Shown: positions 14,862-20,091 of the stretch, piece after piece
Layout: each line of letters opens with the position of its first letter
Numbering within the stretch: position 1 is the stretch's first letter
Source: an uncultured Oscillospiraceae bacterium
Lineage (GTDB): Bacteria; Bacillota_A; Clostridia; Oscillospirales; Oscillospiraceae
NCBI GenBank assembly: GCA_900770015.1
Contig: CAAGIU010000331.1
Span: 1-20,091, forward strand
DNA: 20,091 nt
Direction: 5' to 3'
Translations under genes and position numbers: made by a program
Notes under the pieces: generated by a model
Told to the model about the DNA's origin: nothing
Seen by the model: only the letters and a program-made list of their open reading frames with translations
Databases searched by the model: none

Positions 14862-15123
14862 GATCGGTTCTTACTGGGTCTATTTCTGGGCAAACGAGAA
14901 TGAACCACTGGAACCTGTCCATGTCCATGTTTCTCAGGGGGCACCAACTGCAAACGCGACAAAAATCTGGATCACGTCCGCCGGAGGCTGTTACCTGTGC
15001 AATAACAATTCCCAAATCCCTGCACGAACCCTTCGAAATATTATGATGATTATTGAAGCCAGAAGCAGCGAAGTCATTGAAAAGTGGATTTCTTTCTTTG
15101 GCTCTGCATCTTTTTACTGCTGA
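14845..15123 (+). CDS. DUF4160-family protein
   Basis: A 92-aa protein beginning MPQVFKIGSYWVYFWANE with PVHVHVSQG at 24-32, the pattern of DUF4160 (a short beta-rich domain with a conserved HxH; function unknown). I chose the GTG at 14845, eight bases after AAGGAGG (14830-14836), because the family typically starts MPxV. TTG codons at 14839 and 14821 are the alternatives. The downstream half (KIWITSAGGCYLCNNN, then a helix at about 60-84) also fits the family. In many genomes DUF4160 genes sit next to DUF2442 genes; here the partner is a different small protein. A toxin-antitoxin role is only a guess. Confidence 0.85.
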   Translation: MPQVFKIGSYWVYFWANENEPLEPVHVHVSQGAPTANATKIWITSAGGCYLCNNNSQIPARTLRNIMMIIEARSSEVIEKWISFFGSASFYC

Positions 15124-15140
15124 TATTTTTTCCAAATGAA

Positions 15141-15175
15141 AACCCGGGCGTTCCCATTATGGGCAGGTCCGGGTT
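15141..15175 (-). terminator. Terminator of degV
   Basis: AACCCGG (15141-15147) pairs with CCGGGTT (15169-15175), and an inner stem CCCA-TTA-TGGG (15153-15163) sits in the loop. On the - strand the stem ends in TTTT. It begins four bases after the degV stop and may also stop transcription coming from the DUF4160 gene, although on + it is followed by no T-run. Confidence 0.65.
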
Positions 15176-15178
15176 GTA

Positions 15179-16009
15179 TCATTTGGTTTCAATGCCGATG
15201 AGGACGGCGCCGCGCTCGGCGTAGTAGCTGCACAGGCCTCCGCTCAGGGAGATGGCGATGTCGGCATCCGGCCATTTCTCCCGGAAGGCTGCGGCGTATT
15301 TCTCCGCCAGCTCCGGGTTTTCCACATGGGTGATGCGGACCTTGCCGCCTTGATAGCCTGCCGCGGTCATGTGGGACATCAGCTCGGGGATGGCCTTCCG
15401 GTCGCCGCGGCACTTGCCCAACTGGGCCAGGGTGCCCTCGGGGCTGGCGGTACCCACGATGCGGATGCCCAGCACGCCCACGGCTGCGGCAGCCACCTTG
15501 CTGACCCGGCCGTTCTGGGACAGGTTGTGCAGGGACTGCAGGCTGAAGAACAGGCGCAGGTGCTCCTGATACTCCCGGATCTGTGATTCCACCTCTTCAA
15601 AGGGCAGGCCCTCATCGGTGAGCTTTTTCAGCATTTCCAGAATCAGCAGCAGCTCGGGGCCGGTGCTCAGGCTGTCGAAGACAGCAATTTTGGCATCGGG
15701 GTGGTCGTGCAGGTACAGCTGCTTTGCGGCCATGGCGGCATTGTAGGAGCCGGAAAGACCGCTGGTGATGGTGAGGGCATAGATCTCGTCGGCACCCTCG
15801 AAGGTGGTCATCCAGCCGTCCACGCTGGGGCAAGCGGTGTAGGATCGACCCCTGTAGGAAGCCAGATAGTCCAGCATTTCGGTGATGTTCAGATGGGCAT
15901 TATCGGTGAAGCTCCGCTCGTCGGTGGAGATAATCATGGGGACAAAGGAAATCTCCATCCCGGGAATCCTGGGAAGATCGCAGGAGGAGTCGGCAGCAAA
16001 ACGAATCAT
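15179..16009 (-). CDS. DegV-family fatty-acid-binding protein
   Basis: A 276-aa protein with the two DegV hallmarks, ADSSCDLP (6-13) and ITSGLSGSYNAA (81-92), plus a C-terminal subdomain ending AERGAVLIGIETK. DegV/FakB-type proteins bind a fatty acid and present it to the kinase FakA for phosphorylation and phospholipid synthesis. No fakA is in this window, so which DegV paralogue this is stays open. The start is ATG 16009, eight bases after GGAGG. The frame is open for 14 codons upstream but without a ribosome site. It is transcribed divergently from the DUF1836 regulator, an arrangement I recall from other Firmicutes. Confidence 0.92.
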   Translation of the reverse strand: MIRFAADSSCDLPRIPGMEISFVPMIISTDERSFTDNAHLNITEMLDYLASYRGRSYTACPSVDGWMTTFEGADEIYALTITSGLSGSYNAAMAAKQLYLHDHPDAKIAVFDSLSTGPELLLILEMLKKLTDEGLPFEEVESQIREYQEHLRLFFSLQSLHNLSQNGRVSKVAAAAVGVLGIRIVGTASPEGTLAQLGKCRGDRKAIPELMSHMTAAGYQGGKVRITHVENPELAEKYAAAFREKWPDADIAISLSGGLCSYYAERGAVLIGIETK

Positions 16010-16041
16010 GGGAATAACCTCCTTATTTTCAGGCTGGCTAC

Positions 16042-16070
16042 ATAGTAACACGTTTTATAATACCTGTCAA
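16042..16070 (-). promoter_or_regulatory. Promoter of degV
   Basis: On the - strand a perfect TTGACA (16065-16070) is followed after 17 bp by TACTAT (16042-16047). The -35 box forms the left end of the palindrome at 16065-16095. Confidence 0.78.
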
Positions 16071-16095
16071 TCGGTTTTTGAAAAACCTGTTGACA
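16065..16095. promoter_or_regulatory. 31-bp palindrome spanning the divergent -35 boxes: candidate operator
   Basis: Outer arms TGTCAA (16065-16070) and TTGACA (16090-16095) and inner arms GGTTTTT (16073-16079) and AAAAACC (16081-16087) are exact complements, with two unmatched positions on each side between them and a single central G at 16080. In each 15-bp half, 13 positions match. It sits exactly between degV and the DUF1836 gene, so a dimer bound there would cover both -35 boxes. The neighbouring DUF1836 protein, which has a predicted HTH, is the obvious candidate (inference). Confidence 0.6.
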
Positions 16096-16118
16096 ATTCC
16101 GGGGAAAAGTTATAGGAT
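16090..16118 (+). promoter_or_regulatory. Promoter of the DUF1836 gene
   Basis: TTGACA (16090-16095) is followed after 17 bp by TAGGAT (16113-16118), a 4-of-6 match to the -10 consensus. This is weaker than the degV promoter on the other side of the palindrome. Confidence 0.6.
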
Positions 16119-16150
16119 AGTTTCCATCAAGAGAAAGGGGGATATTCCGA

Positions 16151-16678
16151 ATGAATGCACAGCAACAGCAGGAGATTCAGAAATTTGTCACCGAATTTCA
16201 CCTGCCCAGATACCGGGAGCTGCCGGATTTCGGATTGCATCTGGAACAGGTCACCCGGTATGTCAGCCGCTATATTCCCGCCCCCGTCACCGGCTCCATG
16301 GTCAGCAACTACGTCAAGCAGAAGATCATCCCCGGCCCGGTGAAGAAATCCTATCCCCGGGAATCCCTGGCGTATCTCATTTTCCTGTCCTACATCAAGA
16401 CCGTCATGCCCCTGGAGGACATCCGGCTGATGATCGGCATCCAGAAAAACAGCTACAGCCTGGAGGTGTCCTACGATTATTTCTGCGATGAGCTGGAAAA
16501 CCTGCTGCAGTACGCCTGCGGGATGAAGGAAGCACCGGAGTTCATCGGTGTAACCCACACGGAGGAAAAGGAGCTGCTACGCACCGCGCTGCTGTCCATC
16601 ACCTATAAGGTGTATCTGGATCAATCCGTGAAACTGATCCGTGCCAACGGAATCAAGCACCAGGAAACACCCGTATAA
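16151..16678 (+). CDS. DUF1836-family putative transcriptional regulator
   Basis: A 175-aa protein matching DUF1836. The sequence includes LPRYRELPDFGLHLEQVTRY (18-37), then a MerR-like helix-turn-helix region with VTGSMVSNYVKQKIIPGPVK (46-65) followed by YPRESLAYLIFLSYIKTVMP, and a helical C-terminal half likely for dimerisation. DUF1836 proteins are assumed to be DNA-binding regulators in Firmicutes; targets are unknown to me. It starts at ATG 16151 after AAGGGGGA. It is divergent from degV across a palindromic intergenic region, suggesting autoregulation and control of degV. Confidence 0.88.
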   Translation: MNAQQQQEIQKFVTEFHLPRYRELPDFGLHLEQVTRYVSRYIPAPVTGSMVSNYVKQKIIPGPVKKSYPRESLAYLIFLSYIKTVMPLEDIRLMIGIQKNSYSLEVSYDYFCDELENLLQYACGMKEAPEFIGVTHTEEKELLRTALLSITYKVYLDQSVKLIRANGIKHQETPV

Positions 16679-16683
16679 AAATT

Positions 16684-16715
16684 GCTGCCCCACATTCTGT
16701 GAGGCAGCTTGTTCT
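16684..16715 (+). terminator. Probable terminator after the DUF1836 gene
   Basis: GCTGCC-C-CACA (16684-16694) pairs with TGTG-A-GGCAGC (16698-16708) around a 3-nt loop, one C-A mismatch, and is followed by TTGTTCT. The T-run is imperfect, so efficiency is uncertain. Confidence 0.6.
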
Positions 16716-16717
16716 CT

Positions 16718-16881
16718 AGGCAACACCGCTTAGGTGGGTGCTGCGGGTTTCGGCAGATCTTTTACCCCAATCGTGCAGTATGAAAAATGGGAAATACACA
16801 AAGTATTCCCGCATTTTTCATACTTTCGCTTGGTGCAAAATCTCTTGCCGAATCTCCTTGCTCCATTATGCGGTGTTGCCT
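16718..16881. repeat. 164-bp inverted-repeat (MITE-like) element abutting the ECF gene stop
   Basis: The ends AGGCAACACCGC (16718-16729) and GCGGTGTTGCCT (16870-16881) are exact complements. The two halves are complementary along most of their roughly 80-bp length. For example TTCGGCA at 16749-16755 faces TGCCGAA, and GTATGAAAAATG on the left faces CATTTTTCATAC on the right, close to the centre. It has no coding capacity, and its right end touches the ECF stop codon (16882-16884). It may be a non-autonomous mobile element now serving as the 3' end of that gene. It is unrelated in sequence to the TGTAGGGG family. Confidence 0.7.
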
Positions 16882-17976
16882 TTATTTTACTTCACAGCGG
16901 AGGATCTCACCGGTTTTTTCGTTGATGGTGAGGCTCACGGTGCCGATCTGTTCCAGGACGCCGGCATCGGCGGCCTTGGTGGCGGGAGTCTTGGACACGC
17001 CGCGCAGGTATTCCAGCTTTTCCTCGGCGGTGGTGCAGTTCTCCAGCTCGTAGCCCTCCATGGCATCCATATCGGCCTTGAAGATGATGGCGGTGTAGTT
17101 CATCTCATTGCTGAGGAACTTCTTGTTGGAGTTGGTGACGGTGGTCACCAGGGTCAGATCATCATAGTCATCGGTGGCATCCAGCAGCGCCTGGGTGACT
17201 CTGGTATTGGCATCGTAGCGCTGGGTGCCCTGGGACTTGGTGATGAGGTTGGTGGTGTTGTAGTAGTAGGTCAGGTAGCCGAACAGGGCGCCGATGCTGA
17301 TCACGAACAGCACGCCCAGGGTCACCAGCTGCTTTTTGGAGAATTTCAGCGCTTCTTTTGCGTCGGCGCCGGTGTAGGTCAGACCCAGGCGGTTGGTGAT
17401 GGGAACCATGACAGACAGGAACAGGGTCAGCACCACGGACTCAATGGGGAACATGCAGATGTTCTTGATGACGCCCGGCAGTGCCAGCGCGAAGGTGTAT
17501 GCCTTGCCGCCCATGTAGATGGAGTAGTACCACATCATCAGGGGAATCTGCAGAACCATGTTGACGAACACGCAGATGCAGAAGCGGCTGAGCATGGTGC
17601 GCACGGGGGTCACCTTGGCCCGGTACAGGAACAGGGCGAAGACCACGGAGCCTGCAATCTCCTGGAACATGAAGGGGATGAAGTACACGCCGTCGGGGAC
17701 CATCAGGTAACCCAGAACGTCGGAGACGGCGGCGCAGAGGGCGGCCATCACAGGACCGAAGACCATGGCGCCCAGGGCGTTGGCCAGGAATGCGGTGTTG
17801 ATTCTCAGACCGGGGGCCAGGGGGATGGACAGCGTCTTCATGGCCACACGGACGGCGATCATCAGCGCGGCGAACACCAGAACGCGGGTGTCCCTGAGCT
17901 CCATGGCGGCATCGCGCCAGTAGGCCTTGGAGAAGGGATGGGGGTAAAGGGTGCGGGATTTTTGTGTTTTGGGCAT
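16882..17976 (-). CDS. ECF transporter S component (folate-family-like) with C-terminal extension
   Basis: The N-terminal 200 residues form an S component of an energy-coupling-factor vitamin transporter: hydrophobic segments at about 31-50, 62-90, 105-120, 132-150 and 165-192, with LRINTAFLANALGAMVFGP, SDVLGYLMVPDGVYFIPF and the general layout of folate-type (FolT-like) S components. Substrate specificity is inferred only from overall resemblance. S components are usually about 170-210 aa; this one has 364, with another membrane segment at about 217-237 and a polar tail of about 125 residues (238-364) that I do not recognise. The start is ATG 17976, eight bases after AAGGAGG. No ATPase or T component is nearby, so it would be a group II (shared module) S component. 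No promoter is visible between the ncRNA terminator and its ribosome site. Confidence 0.8.
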   Translation of the reverse strand: MPKTQKSRTLYPHPFSKAYWRDAAMELRDTRVLVFAALMIAVRVAMKTLSIPLAPGLRINTAFLANALGAMVFGPVMAALCAAVSDVLGYLMVPDGVYFIPFMFQEIAGSVVFALFLYRAKVTPVRTMLSRFCICVFVNMVLQIPLMMWYYSIYMGGKAYTFALALPGVIKNICMFPIESVVLTLFLSVMVPITNRLGLTYTGADAKEALKFSKKQLVTLGVLFVISIGALFGYLTYYYNTTNLITKSQGTQRYDANTRVTQALLDATDDYDDLTLVTTVTNSNKKFLSNEMNYTAIIFKADMDAMEGYELENCTTAEEKLEYLRGVSKTPATKAADAGVLEQIGTVSLTINEKTGEILRCEVK

Positions 17977-18044
17977 AAAAATATCCTCCTTTTTTGTAGG
18001 GGCGTCCGTGTTTGGCGGCGTGCGTGCCCAACGGCCCGGAAATG

Positions 18045-18075
18045 AAAAACCCCAGAGGGTACAATACCTCTGGGG
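18045..18075 (-). terminator. Intrinsic terminator of the candidate ncRNA / ECF leader
   Basis: CCCCAGAGG (18050-18058) and CCTCTGGGG (18067-18075) form a perfect 9-bp stem with an 8-nt loop. On the - strand it is followed directly by TTTTT. Flanking AATGAAAAA and TTTTTCATT extend the symmetry. It lies 69 bp before the ECF start codon, so it either ends an independent RNA or is the regulated terminator of the ECF leader. Confidence 0.88.
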
Positions 18076-18281
18076 AGAATTTTTCATTCACGAGTTTCCC
18101 GTGGGGAAGGGCCGGTCCATCCACCGCCAGCCGTTCGCCCAAACGAGTTTCGTTGCTACATAAAGGAGGTCATCCTATATGGCGCAGCGGGTGCGGATAC
18201 CCTATCGCGGACGAGCGTCCTTCGTCTGCCATACAACTCCCCATTCTGGCAGCACTTCACGCAGGGTTTCCTACTCTGTTC
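18045..18281 (-). ncRNA. Candidate structured noncoding RNA, about 238 nt (possibly raiA-type)
   Basis: A transcript bounded by a promoter (18288-18316) and an intrinsic terminator contains no - strand ORF with a ribosome site, but many short stems. From its 5' end these are CTGCC/GGCAG around 17 nt, GACGA/TCGTC around 7 nt, GGGT/ACCC, CATA-AGGA/TCCT-TATG with a U-U mismatch, ACGA-AAC-TCGT and CACG/CGTG. Density of hairpins and lack of coding suggest a functional RNA. Size, abundance in Firmicutes and own terminator would suit the raiA-motif RNA, a large structured RNA of unknown function, but I cannot confirm that match from memory. Alternatives are a long riboswitch controlling the downstream ECF transporter, or a divergent 6S RNA. 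I found no match to the THF, TPP, cobalamin, FMN or T-box hallmarks. Confidence 0.55.
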
Positions 18282-18287
18282 GCCATC

Positions 18288-18316
18288 ACTATACAGGAAA
18301 AGGGAGAATTTGTAAA
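18288..18316 (-). promoter_or_regulatory. Promoter of the candidate ncRNA
   Basis: On the - strand TTTACA (18311-18316) and TATAGT (18288-18293) are 17 bp apart, each 5 of 6 to consensus. The start would be near 18281. It lies just after the 4Fe-4S protein stop, so the RNA is transcribed independently of the redox operon. Confidence 0.75.
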
Positions 18317-18339
18317 GTACTATTTTTCGAAAAAGGGAA

Positions 18340-19209
18340 CTATTTCTGCAAAGCGGAGGATTTCGTTCCGGAAGCGGTCTGTTTCCGGCGCCGGAAGCCG
18401 CAGGAGAGGGCCTGGGTGGGGCAAGCATGGACACAGTCGCCGCAGCGGATGCATTCGGCACTGTTGGGTTCCCGGCTGGGATCGATGCCCATCCGGCAGA
18501 CGCGGGCGCATTTTCCGCAGGAGACGCACTTGTCCCTGTCCAGCTCGTTGCGGTAGAGGGCGACCTTGTTGAACAGACCGTAGATGGCCCCCAGCGGGCA
18601 AAGGTACTTGCAGAAGGGACGCCAGATGATGAGGCACACGGCGGCGATCCACAGCAGGACGAGCAGCTTCCACACGAAGATGCCGCCCAGCTGGGAGCGG
18701 ACTGCAGCGTCCCTGGCGGCAAGCAGAATTCCCGCAATGGTGCCGGAGGGGCAAAGGTATTTGCAGAAGAAGGGCGTCAACGCGTACACCGACGGCAGCA
18801 CGATGACCAGCAGAAGCAATACTGCATATTTCAGATACCGCAGCGCCCGGTCTCCAGGGAAATGCTTTCGCTTGGGCACACCGGGGATTTTGTGAAGCAG
18901 CTCCTGCAAAAACCCGAAGGGACACAAGAATCCGCACACCGCCCGTCCCAGCAGCGCGCCGAAAAAGATCAGCAGACCCACCACATAATAGGGAAACCGG
19001 AATTTCAGGCCGGAAAGGAACCCCTGCAGGGAGCCGATGGGGCAGGAGCCCACCGCCCCGGGGCAGGAATAGCAGTTGAGGCCGGGAACGCAGACATTTT
19101 TGATGGGCCCCTGATAGATCTTCCCGGTGAAGAAGCCCCGGAAATTGGCGTTTTGCAGAAGGGTTGCTATGGTGAGAATGGTATATCGTTTTTTATCCAA
19201 TGCCAACAC
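18340..19209 (-). CDS. Polytopic 4Fe-4S ferredoxin-type membrane protein (NapH/YccM-like)
   Basis: A 289-residue membrane iron-sulfur protein. Hydrophobic segments lie at about 73-90, 124-145 and 178-198. Repeated cysteine motifs at membrane borders are CYSCPGAVGSCPIG (46-59), CGFLCPFG (92-99), CKYLCPSG (149-156) and CKYLCPLG (200-207), a pattern of the NapH/NosR/YccM group. Two C-terminal 4Fe-4S clusters are given by CVSCGKCARVC (228-238) and CIRCGDCVHAC (253-263). It probably moves electrons across or along the membrane, from quinol or ferredoxin to an outer thiol partner (inference). The start is uncertain: GTG 19209, or TTG 19206 or 19200, with a weak GGAG upstream. Reading begins inside the end of the CXXC mini-protein gene, so translation is coupled. 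Confidence 0.85.
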   Translation of the reverse strand: MLALDKKRYTILTIATLLQNANFRGFFTGKIYQGPIKNVCVPGLNCYSCPGAVGSCPIGSLQGFLSGLKFRFPYYVVGLLIFFGALLGRAVCGFLCPFGFLQELLHKIPGVPKRKHFPGDRALRYLKYAVLLLLVIVLPSVYALTPFFCKYLCPSGTIAGILLAARDAAVRSQLGGIFVWKLLVLLWIAAVCLIIWRPFCKYLCPLGAIYGLFNKVALYRNELDRDKCVSCGKCARVCRMGIDPSREPNSAECIRCGDCVHACPTQALSCGFRRRKQTASGTKSSALQK

Positions 19210-19330
19210 ACTCCATACAGACGCGAATGGCCTTCATAAGCACCTGGGCGGGCTGACCCTCCTGGATGCCGATGAGGATCAGGACAGCGGCTGCGGCAAT
19301 CAGGAGCCAGGCAGTTATATTCCGTCTCAT
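19193..19330 (-). CDS. CD1871A-family CXXC motif mini-protein
   Basis: A 45-aa protein reading MRRNITAWLLIAAAAVLILI (1-20), then a short linker, and ending MKAIRVCMECVGIG (32-45). It has one membrane helix (about 7-22) and a C-terminal CXXC (Cys38, Cys41), matching the small CD1871A family that ends in a CLECIGIG-like motif. The ATG overlaps the stop of the TlpA-like gene (ATGA at 19327-19330), and its stop lies inside the start of the 4Fe-4S gene, so the three are translated as one unit. The CXXC in a membrane-tethered peptide suggests a thiol redox relay between the other two proteins (inference). Confidence 0.88.
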   Translation of the reverse strand: MRRNITAWLLIAAAAVLILIGIQEGQPAQVLMKAIRVCMECVGIG

Positions 19331-19887
19331 AGATATTTCTCGATCAGGCTGACCCATCCGTCGCGGTTCAGCGCCCCGGCAAAGGGTCCGTATACAATGG
19401 CGCCCGTGCTGTCCACGATGACGGTTGTGGGCACATAGCCGGTCTGCAGGTGGTCAAAGTCCTGGGTGTAGCGGAGAATGGGGTAGGTGACCCCGGTTTT
19501 CTCCAGCACGGCGGCCACATCGTCCTCGGCGTCGGGGGTGGCGTAGATGCCGAGAATCAGAACGCCCCTGTCGGCGTAATCTACACTGATTTCCTGCAGG
19601 TCAGGCATTTCGCTGACGCAGGGGCCGCACCAGGGCTCCCAGAAATTCAGAATGGTCAGGCTGTGTTCGGCAAAGACCTGCTCGGTCCAGATGCTTCCCT
19701 CCGCATCTTCGGCGGAGAAGGTGAGGACGGAGGTCGGGGCGGCAGTTTCGGTGGGCGCTGCCTGGGTTTCGGTTTGGGTGGGCTGCGGTTCCGTTTCCGT
19801 GGGCTGGGTTTCGGTTTCTGCCGGGGCGGCAGCGCAGGCGCTCAGCAGCAGCGCCAGCAGGATAAAAAGAGAAAACAGTCGTTTCAT
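19327..19887 (-). CDS. TlpA/ResA-like thiol-disulfide oxidoreductase lipoprotein
   Basis: A 186-aa secreted lipoprotein. A signal peptide with lipobox LLSAC (Cys18) is followed by a low-complexity Thr/Glu/Pro/Gln linker (about 19-53) with repeated PTETE/PTQTE units, and then a thioredoxin-fold domain (about 55-186) with WEPWCGPC (83-90), whose active cysteines are 87 and 90. GYVPTTVIVDSTG near the C-terminus holds the cis-Pro loop. It acts outside the membrane, keeping cysteines reduced or handling disulfides. The start is ATG 19887, eight bases after AGGAGG; the longer open frame upstream runs into the MITE. It is first of the three-gene redox operon. No convincing promoter was found upstream; a weak TTGCTG-18-TATTCT is possible. 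Confidence 0.92.
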   Translation of the reverse strand: MKRLFSLFILLALLLSACAAAPAETETQPTETEPQPTQTETQAAPTETAAPTSVLTFSAEDAEGSIWTEQVFAEHSLTILNFWEPWCGPCVSEMPDLQEISVDYADRGVLILGIYATPDAEDDVAAVLEKTGVTYPILRYTQDFDHLQTGYVPTTVIVDSTGAIVYGPFAGALNRDGWVSLIEKYL

Positions 19888-19987
19888 GGAAAATACCTCC
19901 TGGGGAATGAATAAAGAATATGTTCCTGTAAGATGACACAGCAAGCGGATAAATTGCAATTTGCAGAGCAGATTCTTGGGACCGCCA

Positions 19988-20091
19988 CTGTAGGGGAGGA
20001 TATCATCCTCCCGCGCAGGGAAAGCCCCCATAATGCAACCATGTTGGGCGAATTCGTATCCATGTCCAACATTTTCCCATTCAACCGAACA
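19988..20091. mobile_element. MITE-like element, copy 3, truncated by the right window edge
   Basis: It starts CTGTAGGGGAGGATATCATC and contains GTTGGGCGAATTCGTATCC and CCCATTCAACCGAACA, in the same order and orientation as copy 1 and reversed relative to copy 2. The right terminal repeat is outside the window. It lies upstream of the TlpA-like gene. Confidence 0.72.

Noticed and set aside
16738..18045. A 435-codon open reading frame on the + strand, Gly/His-rich
   Set aside because: It starts inside the inverted-repeat element and runs antisense to the ECF gene. Its composition is what the reverse complement of a membrane protein gene gives.
18045..18281. THF, cobalamin or ZTP riboswitch ahead of the ECF transporter
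   Set aside because: I looked for the conserved cores of these classes. Only loose resemblances such as TGGCGAACAG near the 5' end occur, without the rest of the ZTP core. A covariance search is needed before naming a class.
18179..18556. A 125-codon + strand ORF with a perfect AAAGGAGG ribosome site
   Set aside because: Its first half is antisense to the candidate ncRNA and its second half is antisense to the 4Fe-4S gene with its two cluster motifs. No + strand promoter is evident. The ribosome-site-like word is better seen as the anti-SD-like segment of the RNA, though a short peptide cannot be fully excluded.

Overview
The window looks like a chromosomal segment of a GC-rich gut Clostridia, most likely Oscillospiraceae/Ruminococcaceae. 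The reasons are strong AGGAGG ribosome sites, tightly overlapping (ATGA) gene ends, a DegV/DUF1836 pair, a CD1871A-type CXXC mini-protein beside a 4Fe-4S membrane protein, an ECF transporter S component, and several short palindromic intergenic repeats. Species is inference; nothing here is a taxonomic marker I can align.

Region 1 (1-9780, + strand) is a nine-gene aromatic amino acid operon: aroF, tyrA, aroB, aroA, aroC, pheA, an aroE-aroK fusion, aroQ and a DegT-family aminotransferase. It encodes all seven steps from PEP plus erythrose-4-phosphate to chorismate, then prephenate dehydrogenase for the Tyr branch and chorismate mutase/prephenate dehydratase for the Phe branch. It is preceded by a good promoter (189-217), a 22-codon leader peptide (247-315) in which 9 residues are Phe or Tyr, competing hairpins and an intrinsic terminator (366-399) just before aroF. 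This is a textbook-like transcription attenuator responding to Phe/Tyr charging, and I consider it the best supported regulatory find. A MITE-like element sits between aroC and pheA, and a strong terminator ends the operon.

Region 2 (9808-14427, - strand) is a four-gene operon read trmB, mnmG, M14-family peptidase, HAD phosphatase. It has a consensus promoter at 14400-14427. A second MITE copy lies at its 3' end.

Region 3 (14494-16715) has a small two-gene unit (unknown 90-aa protein plus DUF4160 protein) on +, then degV (-) and a DUF1836 regulator (+) transcribed divergently from promoters whose -35 boxes form the ends of a 31-bp palindrome.

Region 4 (16718-20091) has a 164-bp inverted-repeat element, a folate-family-like ECF S component with an unusual C-terminal extension (-), a strongly structured candidate noncoding RNA of about 238 nt with its own promoter and terminator (18045-18281, -), and a three-gene redox operon read TlpA-like lipoprotein, CD1871A-family CXXC mini-protein, polytopic 4Fe-4S protein. 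A third, truncated MITE copy closes the window.
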